Origin: JBEIUO01 sp964549785
GTDB lineage: Bacteria > Planctomycetota > Phycisphaerae > Phycisphaerales > UBA1924
DNA length: 6,124 nucleotides
Reading direction: 5' to 3'
Assembly (NCBI GenBank): GCA_964549785.1
Contig: CAZJXA010000206.1
Coordinates: 1-6,124 of the forward strand
The translations under genes and the position numbers were made by a program. The notes under the pieces were generated by a model. The model saw only the letters and a list, made by a program, of their open reading frames with translations. It was not told the DNA's origin and ran no database searches. The number at the start of each line of letters is the position of its first letter. The first letter of the stretch is position 1. Below are positions 1 to 6,124 of this stretch, piece by piece.

Positions 1-58
1 CCCCGCCGCCGTAAGACCCGCCGCCGCCGGCTCCGCTCCGTGAATAGTCGTTGGACAT
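1..58 (-). CDS. Gly-rich protein, N-terminus only (runs off left edge)
   Basis: An ATG at 58-56 on the minus strand opens a frame that stays open to the left edge. It gives 19 residues, MSNDYSRSGAGGGGSYGGG, rich in Gly, Ser and Tyr. A good purine-rich ribosome-binding site lies five bases upstream, which makes this start believable despite the short length. It begins 45 bases after the stop of the ketosynthase-like gene on the same strand, so the two may be co-transcribed. The visible part has no recognisable domain. Gly-rich N-termini occur in many unrelated proteins and as low-complexity linkers, so I assign no function. The real gene lies almost entirely outside the window. Confidence 0.55.
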   Translation of the reverse strand, partial: MSNDYSRSGAGGGGSYGGG

Positions 59-63
59 GACTT

Positions 64-68
64 TCCTT
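64..68 (-). promoter_or_regulatory. Ribosome-binding site of the Gly-rich gene
   Basis: Read on the minus strand, the sequence before the ATG at 58 is AAAAGGAAAGTC. The AAGGA core is separated from the ATG by five bases. It is the clearest Shine-Dalgarno match in the window and is the main support for calling the partial gene at the left edge. Confidence 0.6.
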
Positions 69-103
69 TTCCGTAAGGCCATTTGTAGAAACTGGAACGT
101 GCC

Positions 104-1456
104 TCAGGCTGTCGCCCTCAACACCAGCGCGGCGTTCTGTCCGCCCTGAGAACTGGAACACACCAGAACCGTCTGACACCGACCGGCGCCCGGACTTCCC
201 GGGATTCGGCCTTGATGCACCATCATTGACCCGATCGCCGCCTGAAGCCCGCCGTTGCCGGCGATGCAGTCGCCCCAAAGCGGAGCGAGCATGACGCGCG
301 GGACCGCCCGGTCGCCGAAGATGGCCCGCAGTGCGCCATCTTCGCCCGCATCGAACGCGGGAATGCCGCAGGCTTGCGGCACCACTGCATCGATGGTGGC
401 GGCACTCACTCCTGCATCCGCGAGCGCCGCCAGGATCGCGCGGCGCAGCCCGTCGTTCACGCGGGGAGCGCGCTCTTCACCAACGACTGTGGAAAATGGA
501 GGAATCGCGCGCGGGCCGGATTGAGCGTTCCCGAACCCCGCGATCTGGGCGTATACCTTCGCACCCCGGGCCTGGGCGGAGTCGAACGTCTCGAGCACCA
601 GAATGCCGCCGCCCTCGCCGGGAACCGTTCCGGTGGAAGACGGTGAATAGGGCCGCAGCGCCGTGGCCGGATCGGCGGCCAAGGGAAACGTCGCCAACCT
701 CCCCATCACGGCCAGACGGGCAATGCCCATGAGGCTGACCTTGGATTCCGCGCTGCCCGCAAACCCGGCGTCGGCCGCGCTGCGCTCGATCACGCGGGCC
801 GACTCACCGATGCACAAAAGCCCGCTGGCCTCGCCGCAGGTGAGCGTGTTGCTCGGCCCCTCGGCGCCGTGCACGATCGAGACGTGGCAGGCCGGCATAT
901 TGGGAAGGTATTTCAGCATCCAGAGAGGCTGGAGATTTCCCATGCCGCCCATCGCCTGCTCAGCCAAGGCTTCGTCCGGATCGGAGATGGTTCCCCATGC
1001 CCGCGTGGTCCAGCCCGCTCCGGGCCCGCTCAGGGCCGCCTCGGGGGGCCGCGATGTCACCATCGCCGAGGCCAATTCCTCGGTTTCCGCGGCGATCAAT
1101 CCGGCCCCGATATGACATGCCAGGCGCTCGCGCGGATAGGTGGGGGCGACCGCGGTTTCGCTGGCGCGGGTAATGAATCCGGCGTCGTCAACGGCGAGTT
1201 TGGCGGCGGCCACCGCGATCTCGGTGTCGCGGGCCATGACCTTGACGGCCTTGCGGTAGCCCTTGGGGACATAGTCTTTCGCAACGAAATCGCGGATCTC
1301 GCCGACGATCGGGCAAGGGAAACCGGAGGAGTCGAAGCGTGTCGCCGGCCCCAAGCCGCATCGGCCCTCTAGGATCGCCCGCCAATGGGCCTCGATCCCG
1401 ATTCCCAAGGCGGAAACCACCCCGACACCTGTGATGACGATCCGGCGTTTGCTCAC
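104..1456 (-). CDS. FabF-like ketosynthase homologue lacking the catalytic triad
   Basis: A 450-residue protein of normal KAS II (FabF) length with the thiolase/ketosynthase fold throughout. It starts with the family opening MSKRRIVITGVGVVSALG. It has NMPACHVSI at 186-194, GPS at 200-202, RPYSPSSTGTVPGEGGGILVLE at about 268-289 (FabF: RPFDKDRDGFVLGDGAG) and RGAKVYAQIAGFG at 297-309. Gapless alignment of 200-212 with the FabF nucleophile stretch GPSISIATACTSG puts Glu209 where the catalytic Cys should be; codon GAG at 832-830 confirms it. The two catalytic His are also missing. The NAHGT region reads PQACG (360-364) and the TGHLLGAAG region reads GDCIAGNGG (395-403), with Cys397 at the His position. 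The C-terminal Phe gate GFGG reads SQGG (436-439). It therefore cannot be a standard condensing enzyme. By analogy with chain-length factors (KS-beta, Gln for Cys), it may be a heterodimer partner of an active ketosynthase elsewhere. The start is GTG with no clear ribosome-binding site. The KAS fold is near certain; the role is inferred. Confidence 0.9.
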   Translation of the reverse strand: MSKRRIVITGVGVVSALGIGIEAHWRAILEGRCGLGPATRFDSSGFPCPIVGEIRDFVAKDYVPKGYRKAVKVMARDTEIAVAAAKLAVDDAGFITRASETAVAPTYPRERLACHIGAGLIAAETEELASAMVTSRPPEAALSGPGAGWTTRAWGTISDPDEALAEQAMGGMGNLQPLWMLKYLPNMPACHVSIVHGAEGPSNTLTCGEASGLLCIGESARVIERSAADAGFAGSAESKVSLMGIARLAVMGRLATFPLAADPATALRPYSPSSTGTVPGEGGGILVLETFDSAQARGAKVYAQIAGFGNAQSGPRAIPPFSTVVGEERAPRVNDGLRRAILAALADAGVSAATIDAVVPQACGIPAFDAGEDGALRAIFGDRAVPRVMLAPLWGDCIAGNGGLQAAIGSMMVHQGRIPGSPGAGRCQTVLVCSSSQGGQNAALVLRATA

Positions 1457-1589
1457 GTTGCGCCAAGTCTACGCAAGGGGCGAGTTTGAGCCGCCCCCAA
1501 GGGGTTCCCGGAATCGAAACCCAAACCGCGTCGCCGGTGTATACGCCGTTACCAGAATCCTGCCCGTCGGCCCAGAGGGAATTGACGTC
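1457..1589. promoter_or_regulatory. Divergent intergenic region between ketosynthase-like and hydrolase genes
   Basis: This 133-base gap separates two divergent starts, so it should hold a promoter for each. I see no convincing sigma-70 pair. The best -10-like hexamer toward the hydrolase is TATACG at 1540-1545, but no TTGACA-like box sits 16-18 bases before it. Nothing clear faces the ketosynthase-like gene. The plus-strand reading frame of the hydrolase stays open through this stretch, but it has no family-like sequence and would put the signal peptide far from the N-terminus. The placement is by gene orientation only. Confidence 0.35.
1574..1580 (+). promoter_or_regulatory. Ribosome-binding site that sets the hydrolase start
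   Basis: AGAGGGA lies nine bases before the ATG at 1590 and is a fair Shine-Dalgarno match. It supports 1590 as the start over the more upstream in-frame start at 1431, because the signal peptide then begins at the N-terminus. A second in-frame ATG at 1602 is possible but is less well spaced. Confidence 0.5.
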
Positions 1590-3116
1590 ATGAACAACCG
1601 CATGAACCCGAGCCGCGGCCCCTCCTTCGTACGCATGTGGTGGTGCGCCGCGTTGGCCGCGCTGGCCCTCCTGTGGACCACGCCGGCGGTGGCCCAGGAT
1701 GATGAGTACACCGACGAGGAGGGACGCACGGTCGCGGAGATGCCGGCGCTGCCGCCGCCCGACACCCAGGCGGGAAAGCAACTGGCGTGGATTCTGTCGG
1801 TCTTGAACGGAGCCCCGCTGGGTGGGGCCGCTGAGCGCTTCAATGAGCGTTTCCTCGAACAGTTCACGGGTGATCAACTCGAAAAGGAACTCAAGAGCCT
1901 GCGGGCCGGGGCCTTCAAGAACAAGACCGTGGACATCGTTCGCGTGCTCGGCGAAGGAAAGGACGATTCGATCGAGGTGGTGATCCGGGGCAAGGGCACC
2001 AAGCGGGTGCTGTCGCTGTTTCTGGTCACCGACGAAAAGAACGGCAAGATCGCGGGTCTCCTCTTCGGTCCCGCCGGCGGGTTCAGCGACGACGGCGAAG
2101 AGGCGGAAATGGCCGACTGGGATCAGTACACCGGCGACATGGGAGAGATGAAAGGCTCGGCCTCATTCGGCGCCTACGAGCTGGTGCCCCGCGACAAGGA
2201 CAAGCCCGCGGGTCCGTACCTGCTGTCCCCCATTCACGAGTTCGGCGAAGACGAGCGCCTCGCGATCGGGTCGTCGTTCAAGTTGTGGATCTTGGGCGCT
2301 CTGGCTGAAGAAGTCGCCGCCGGACGGCTGGCGTGGGATCAGCCGGTCACAGTCCGGGAATCGTTCAAGAGCCTGCCCAGCGGCACGATGCAACTGGAGC
2401 CTCCGGGGACGCCGCACCCCCTTGCCTACTTCGCCGCCCAGATGATCTCTATCAGCGACAACACCGCCACCGACCACCTGCTGCACCTGGTTGGCCGTGA
2501 AAAGGTCGAGGCCTATATGGCGACCGTTCACTCGATGCCGGGTCTCAACAAGCCGATGATCTCGACGCGTGAGATGTTCACGATCAAGTTGTCCGCCGAT
2601 CGCGACCTCTTGGAGCGTTACGCCTCCGGCGATGAGCTGACCCGACGCGAGATGCTGGCGGAAGGGGGCGAGGTGTACACCGGCGTTCCCAGCATCATTC
2701 TCGCCTCGGCGTGGAAGAAACCGGTGGGCGTGGACCGTGTGGAATGGTTCGCGGGTCCGCACGATTGCTGCCGCGCAATGGCCGATCTTCGCCGTCTTGA
2801 GCAACTGCCGGGCATGGCCCAGCTGGGGGCCGCGTTGCGCAAGAACCCCGGGCTGCCACAAAAATCGGGCGTGTGGAAGAGCGTCGGGTTCAAGGGCGGC
2901 TCGGAGCCGGGCGTCATGAACCTCACGTTCCTTCTGGAACGAACCGACGGCCGCTGGTTCACGCTCTCGGCCGGGTGGAACGACACCATGAAGCCGCTGG
3001 AAGAAATCAAACTCGTGGAGATGGCGCAGCGCGGCATCGACATGCTGGCGGGCTTCGAATTTGAGAAGGACGCCGAGGAGCCGGCCGTCGTCCCAACCGC
3101 CGAGAAGCCCTGGTAA
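1590..3116 (+). CDS. Secreted ORF12-like serine hydrolase (NTF2-like + beta-lactamase-like domains)
   Basis: A 508-residue protein. Residues 1-35 are a signal peptide: a basic N-region, hydrophobic core WWCAALAALALLW and an Ala-Val-Ala cleavage site before Gln36. It should act outside the cytoplasmic membrane. Residues about 62-164 look like a small NTF2/steroid-isomerase-like domain. Residues about 180-490 are a serine beta-lactamase/DD-peptidase-like domain. It has SxxK as SSFK (Ser228 nucleophile, Lys231), SDN at 289-291 in SISDNTATDHLL, and KTG as FKGG (Lys435). I see no class A Glu166 omega-loop motif, so a true beta-lactamase is unlikely. The domain order and the motif spacing (61 residues from SxxK to SDN, about 146 to KGG) resemble ORF12 of the Streptomyces clavulanic acid cluster as I remember it, which has weak esterase activity and an unclear role. 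The substrate here is unknown; a peptidoglycan or ester substrate is a guess. The gene stands alone, divergent from the ketosynthase-like gene and convergent with the next. It has vicinal Cys393-Cys394 and an acidic C-terminal tail. Confidence 0.88.
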   Translation: MNNRMNPSRGPSFVRMWWCAALAALALLWTTPAVAQDDEYTDEEGRTVAEMPALPPPDTQAGKQLAWILSVLNGAPLGGAAERFNERFLEQFTGDQLEKELKSLRAGAFKNKTVDIVRVLGEGKDDSIEVVIRGKGTKRVLSLFLVTDEKNGKIAGLLFGPAGGFSDDGEEAEMADWDQYTGDMGEMKGSASFGAYELVPRDKDKPAGPYLLSPIHEFGEDERLAIGSSFKLWILGALAEEVAAGRLAWDQPVTVRESFKSLPSGTMQLEPPGTPHPLAYFAAQMISISDNTATDHLLHLVGREKVEAYMATVHSMPGLNKPMISTREMFTIKLSADRDLLERYASGDELTRREMLAEGGEVYTGVPSIILASAWKKPVGVDRVEWFAGPHDCCRAMADLRRLEQLPGMAQLGAALRKNPGLPQKSGVWKSVGFKGGSEPGVMNLTFLLERTDGRWFTLSAGWNDTMKPLEEIKLVEMAQRGIDMLAGFEFEKDAEEPAVVPTAEKPW

Positions 3117-3149
3117 ACCGCTCACTTCGAGAGATCCGTGGCGACTCGT

Positions 3150-5222
3150 TCACTTCGGACCGTGCGGCCCGGTTCGCAATCGTTCTTCACACCGGGCCAA
3201 CTCGGCCCCCGACGTAAAGGCATCGGGATACGCCGCCCGGGCCTCGCGAAAATACTCCCGGGCTCCCGCGTAGTCGCCGAGCATCAGCGACAGGTGGCCC
3301 GCCCGTTCAGAAGGGAAGGGCTGGTCGATTCGGGCGAAGGGGCCACCCTTGGCCAACGGGCGGGGCGGTGACACCGAGGCCCGCAATCCGGCCGCCCAGG
3401 GGCGGGCCCGGGCGCGGACGTCGGTGGGGCCTGGCACGCCGCGCCGAAAGAACGTCGCGGCTTCCGAATCCGCGTGGGCAAGAAGCCAGTCCGGGCGGGC
3501 CAGCAAGACCCGCATGAACCCGAGCCAGCGCAGCTCGATGACGGCCACGTCGACGTTCAGTCTGTCCAACTCGGCGGGCAGACGGGCGGGCGCATCCGCC
3601 AACTCGAGGAACTCATCGAGCAGCCCCGCCACCTGGCGCGGGTCGGTGTAGACGCGATGGCCCCGGGCCAGCAACACCGAGCCGGCATCGGGGCCGCAGA
3701 ACACCTCGCGCGGACCGCCGCAGGTGTCCAGAAAGTCTGCCGAGCCGGTCGTGAACGCGTGGGGCGCCAGGGCGAGCCCGCGCTGATTGGAATCGCCTTG
3801 CCGAAGATGGAACCGGTCGGTCCACAGGTCGCGAACGAGGTAGAGGCAGGCCGCAGCGCACAGGCCCGCAGTGATCGTTCGGAGCGCGTCCCGGGCCGCA
3901 GAGTCGCGCAGCCACATGCGAAACGCCCCGCGCGTGAGCCACGCCCGGAGGCGGGTGCGGGCGACCGGCACCGACTCGGCGATCACCGGGATGGCCGCGA
4001 ACGCAAAGAGCGGGAGGTTGCGGATCGCCATGAACGAGAGGGCGAGCATGGCGCACGAGAAGAGCCACGTCCACCAACGGATCTTTCCGGCCCCCACCAC
4101 GCCGAGGAACAACCAGACCATCACCAGCGCAGCCCAGCCGATCGTGGCGGTGAAGACGACCGGTGACAGCAAGGTGGGTGAAAGTTCACCGATCACGTTG
4201 CGCTCGGTAAGACCGGCCAACCATCCCGTCGTTGATGATGTGCCGGCCCCTCGCTGGACCACCCACCAAGCGAGGACAGCCAATCCAAGGCCGCTGCCGG
4301 CCATCACCGAGGCTCTGCGATTTCGGCTCGGTCGATCCGCACGCTTGCGGGCGATAACGACGATCGCGACCCCGCCCGCCGCGAAGACCCCTGCCGCGAC
4401 CGCTCCCGGAACGATCAGCGCCGGATCAAGGATGGCCCGCAGGTGATTGAAGGCGACCTCGTGCATTCGCGGCCCGTACGGATTGACGAACGTGGCCGCC
4501 ACGCTCAGCACGACCACGGACCATGCACGGGCCGCGCTGCGCCGCCCCTTGAAGATCGATTGAAGCGCCCAGAGACCGGCCACCAAGAGACCGAGGGGGA
4601 AGTAACTGTGGCAGTTTGTCCAGAGGCATTGCACCACGGGCAGCACGAACAACCAGCGGGTTGGCGCCCGTTCCTCGCGCTCGAGGATGTACAGACCGAT
4701 CGCCAGGCACCCATACGACACGATCTCGGGCCTCAGCACGAACCGCTGCGATGACGCGACGACCGCGATGGTGAGCACGATGCAGGCCGCCAGCCATCCG
4801 CACCGGCGGGCGGCCATGCGGGCGAGCAACCCGAAGGCCCCCAGCATGATGACCGCCTTCAGAGCAACGCAGAAACCGACACCCAAGGAGTCGTTCAAGA
4901 ACGCGAGTCCGCGGCAATAGAGCCACGCCGATTCGATCCGCGGGGAGCCCGCGCGCGTGAACGTGAAGACGTCGGCCCGGGAGAGCCCGTCGACGCTGAT
5001 CGCGCGCCCGGTGGCGAGTTGCCACCAATAGTCGATGTCCCACACTCGCCGGAGGCCCAGCAAGAGAACCAGCAACGCCCAGAGCGACCACGTCGCGAGC
5101 GGAATGATCTGGGATGTGTCGTTGTTCGATGTGCAGGGCGGCGTTACGCCCGCCGCGCTATCGGCGCTGACGGCCAAACTCGATTGCTTCGTGTCGGACA
5201 CGTTCTTGGCGGGCACGAACAA
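3150..5222 (-). CDS. Polytopic GT-C-like membrane protein with soluble TPR-like tail
   Basis: Up to 690 residues. Hydrophobic stretches suggest about 12 membrane segments, at roughly 41-59, 114-137, 141-158, 165-181, 189-204, 207-224, 232-248, 269-291, 307-323, 354-376, 383-418 (two) and 448-464. After the first segment comes DIDYWWQLATGR (62-73), then SRADVFTFTRAG (81-92). This resembles the D-x-x-x-W-H-L-A-T-G-R...D-x-F-S-F-T loop of large uncharacterised bacterial membrane proteins related to GT-C glycosyltransferases. RPEIVSY (164-170) and VNPYGPR (246-252) are also typical of that group. The soluble tail from about 465 has GHRVYTDPR (521-529) and one TPR-like helix pair at about 643-675. 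A polyprenyl-phosphate-sugar transferase role in the envelope is plausible but unproven. The start is uncertain: TTG at 5222 is the furthest upstream, and GTG at 5216 and 5201 also keep all membrane segments. None has a ribosome-binding site. It begins 18 bases after the stop of the dockerin gene on the same strand, so an operon is likely. Confidence 0.8.
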   Translation of the reverse strand: MFVPAKNVSDTKQSSLAVSADSAAGVTPPCTSNNDTSQIIPLATWSLWALLVLLLGLRRVWDIDYWWQLATGRAISVDGLSRADVFTFTRAGSPRIESAWLYCRGLAFLNDSLGVGFCVALKAVIMLGAFGLLARMAARRCGWLAACIVLTIAVVASSQRFVLRPEIVSYGCLAIGLYILEREERAPTRWLFVLPVVQCLWTNCHSYFPLGLLVAGLWALQSIFKGRRSAARAWSVVVLSVAATFVNPYGPRMHEVAFNHLRAILDPALIVPGAVAAGVFAAGGVAIVVIARKRADRPSRNRRASVMAGSGLGLAVLAWWVVQRGAGTSSTTGWLAGLTERNVIGELSPTLLSPVVFTATIGWAALVMVWLFLGVVGAGKIRWWTWLFSCAMLALSFMAIRNLPLFAFAAIPVIAESVPVARTRLRAWLTRGAFRMWLRDSAARDALRTITAGLCAAACLYLVRDLWTDRFHLRQGDSNQRGLALAPHAFTTGSADFLDTCGGPREVFCGPDAGSVLLARGHRVYTDPRQVAGLLDEFLELADAPARLPAELDRLNVDVAVIELRWLGFMRVLLARPDWLLAHADSEAATFFRRGVPGPTDVRARARPWAAGLRASVSPPRPLAKGGPFARIDQPFPSERAGHLSLMLGDYAGAREYFREARAAYPDAFTSGAELARCEERLRTGPHGPK

Positions 5223-5240
5223 TCGGCGGACGCCGATCGG

Positions 5241-6124
5241 TCAGCAGCCGCCTTCCCAACTGGTGAAGAACCCGGCGATGTCGTCGGAATCGGTATCGTC
5301 GTCGCCGTCAAAGTCACCGTTCCCGCTGTCAAAGTCGCGGAAGAATGCGACGATGTCGTCGGAGTCCACATCGTCGTCGCCGTCCCAATCGGCCGGGCAG
5401 CCGCCGGGCGGAACGCCCAGGAAAAGAACGAAGCCTTCTTCCCAGCCGAAGGGATTCGTGCCGCGGCCCACGATGGTTCGGCCGTCGTCGGAGATGCCGG
5501 TCGCGGAGTCGAGATGCCAGCCCGTCAGATTGAGGCCGTAGGTATCGGTGGCCACGTCTTGCAGGAACTGAAACCCGTCGGTCGCGTTCCATATGAACGC
5601 GCTGCCGGAGAAGCCCCAATCACCGACAATCACCGAGCCGTCGCCCGACGCCGCGCGGCAGAGTGGAAGGCCGAACTGCCCGACCGGCCCGACGGCTTGC
5701 GGGGTGGTGTTCCGGGCCGCACGGATGGGCGTGGTGAAGCCGCTCGGGAAAGGCGGGCGCTGAATCGAGCCGACCGCGAACACCCCGTCCGCCGAAATCC
5801 CTTGGGCGGAATCGTACAGACGGATGTTGGTTCCGGTGGAGATCGTGTTGGCGACGTACGTCGATGGGCTTACCTTCCGCCAACGCACCGCGATCTGGTT
5901 GCCGGTCGTGCCTCCGCGACCGAACCCGGCGACTTCATTGCCGTCCGCAGATACACCGTTCGCGAAGATGGTCGTGGCGTCCTCACCCGCAAGAAAAACC
6001 GGCAACAGCATCGACTCGGCACCCGGGCCGGCGACGTAGCCTGAACCGAACGAAGTCCGGCGTGTGCTGCCGACGATGACGTTGCCGGTCGCCGACACGT
6101 CAAGCGCGATCTCGGGGGTCACAC
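5241..6124 (-). CDS. HAF-repeat protein with C-terminal Gly-Cys dockerin-like domain (5' end missing)
   Basis: The frame is open to the right edge, so the N-terminus, with an expected signal peptide, is outside the window; 293 codons are visible from the GTG at 6122. Residues 6-219 hold five copies of the HAF-type motif 'A-x-G-x-S-x-D-G-x-x-x-V-G', about 50 residues apart. The last, in GWHLDSATGISDDGRTIVG (201-219), is the most typical. Residues 242-293 form a dockerin-like domain with two calcium-loop segments, DWDGDDDVDSDDI (245-257) and DFDGDDDTDSDDI (270-282), ending in Gly-Gly-Cys. Cys242 and Cys293 bracket it and could form a disulfide. Such proteins are secreted or surface-attached in planctomycetes; the partner of the dockerin in these bacteria is not known to me. 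The HAF repeats probably bind or display rather than catalyse, and I see no catalytic motif. The gene precedes the membrane protein gene by 18 bases. Confidence 0.85.
   Translation of the reverse strand, partial: VTPEIALDVSATGNVIVGSTRRTSFGSGYVAGPGAESMLLPVFLAGEDATTIFANGVSADGNEVAGFGRGGTTGNQIAVRWRKVSPSTYVANTISTGTNIRLYDSAQGISADGVFAVGSIQRPPFPSGFTTPIRAARNTTPQAVGPVGQFGLPLCRAASGDGSVIVGDWGFSGSAFIWNATDGFQFLQDVATDTYGLNLTGWHLDSATGISDDGRTIVGRGTNPFGWEEGFVLFLGVPPGGCPADWDGDDDVDSDDIVAFFRDFDSGNGDFDGDDDTDSDDIAGFFTSWEGGC
5277..5390 (-). repeat. Duplicated dockerin calcium-loop segment (two 39-bp copies, 75-bp offset)
   Basis: Copies at 5277-5315 and 5352-5390 match at 32 of 39 bases by hand count and encode the two halves of the dockerin-like domain. 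The 15-base core ATCGTCGTCGCCGTC (plus strand) is identical in both. The 25-residue offset is the normal spacing of paired dockerin loops. The high DNA identity could mean recent duplication or gene conversion, or only that Asp and Ser codons are constrained in GC-rich DNA. Confidence 0.7.
5466..6107 (-). repeat. Five HAF-type protein repeats, ~50-residue period
   Basis: Within the right-edge gene, the motif cores lie at residues 6-19, 53-66, 106-119, 156-168 and 207-219 (steps of 47, 53, 50 and 51). They are ALDVSATGNVIVGS, ANGVSADGNEVAGF, AQGISADGVFAVGS, CRAASGDGSVIVG and ATGISDDGRTIVG. The repeats are diverged at the DNA level, so they are old. The regular period suggests one structural module per repeat, possibly a beta-propeller blade, with more copies probably beyond the edge. 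The fold is inference. Confidence 0.75.

Noticed and set aside
1..35. CCG-rich low-complexity stretch as a possible repeat element
   Set aside because: It is explained by Gly codons (GGC/GGG) of the partial minus-strand gene.
91..159. Repeated AACTGGAAC at about 90 and 151
   Set aside because: One copy is in the short gap and one is in the 3' end of the ketosynthase-like gene. Flanks do not match and nothing suggests an att site or IS end.
1431..1589. N-terminal extension of the hydrolase from an upstream in-frame start
   Set aside because: It would overlap the ketosynthase-like gene, bury the signal peptide 53 residues in, and lacks a ribosome-binding site. The ATG at 1590 has one.
1583..1590. 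Perfect palindrome TGACGTCA touching the hydrolase start codon
   Set aside because: Eight bases is short enough to occur by chance, there is no second copy nearby, and the position over the start codon suits an operator poorly.
1188..1877. 229-codon minus-strand open frame spanning the divergent intergenic region
   Set aside because: It overlaps the N-termini of both the ketosynthase-like gene and the hydrolase. Its translation is Arg/Gly-rich with no family features.
2163..3125. 320-codon minus-strand open frame opposite the serine hydrolase
   Set aside because: It lies fully antisense to a gene with clear motifs. Its translation is low-complexity, rich in Arg, His and Gly, with no domain. 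Long antisense frames are expected in GC-rich coding DNA.
3117..3149. Possible bidirectional terminator between the convergent genes
   Set aside because: Only a 4-bp CGAG/CTCG stem (3128-3131 with 3145-3148) and a direct repeat TCACTTCG (3122, 3150) are visible. There is no GC-rich hairpin and no T tract.
5019..6044. 341-codon plus-strand open frame opposite the HAF/dockerin gene and the start of the membrane gene
   Set aside because: It crosses two well-supported minus-strand genes and its translation is Arg/Ala/Val-rich with no recognisable domain. It is a shadow of their codon bias.

Overview
The window is GC-rich (codon third positions mostly G or C) and reads as an ordinary bacterial chromosome segment, most likely from a planctomycete of the Phycisphaerae type. 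The best clue is the 3' end of the gene at the right edge. It encodes HAF-type extracellular repeats followed by a dockerin-like calcium-binding pair that ends in Gly-Gly-Cys, an arrangement I associate with secreted proteins of that group. Weak or missing Shine-Dalgarno sequences and GTG/TTG starts fit too. The assignment is inference from protein style, not from a marker gene.

Layout from left to right. (1) Positions 1-58, minus strand: the first 19 codons of a gene with a Gly-rich N-terminus, running off the left edge, with a clear ribosome-binding site. (2) 104-1456, minus: a full-length FabF-like ketosynthase-fold protein in which Glu replaces the catalytic Cys and both catalytic His are missing. 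(3) 1457-1589: a divergent intergenic region with no strong promoter match. (4) 1590-3116, plus: a secreted serine hydrolase with an NTF2-like N-terminal domain and a beta-lactamase-like domain, laid out like ORF12 of the clavulanic acid cluster. (5) 3150-5222, minus: a large polytopic membrane protein of the GT-C-like 'D-x-x-x-W-x-L-A-T-G-R' type with a soluble tail containing one TPR-like helix pair. (6) 5241-6124, minus: the C-terminal part of the HAF-repeat/dockerin protein, whose N-terminus lies beyond the right edge.

Genes 5 and 6 are 18 bases apart on one strand and could be co-transcribed, which would pair a surface or secreted protein with an envelope membrane protein. The ketosynthase-like gene and the Gly-rich gene also share a strand and are 45 bases apart. 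The serine hydrolase is a single gene, divergent from one neighbour and convergent with the other. I see no mobile element, CRISPR array, tRNA, rRNA or defence system. The strongest lead is the ketosynthase homologue without its catalytic triad, which is probably a non-condensing partner subunit. The ORF12-like secreted hydrolase is second.
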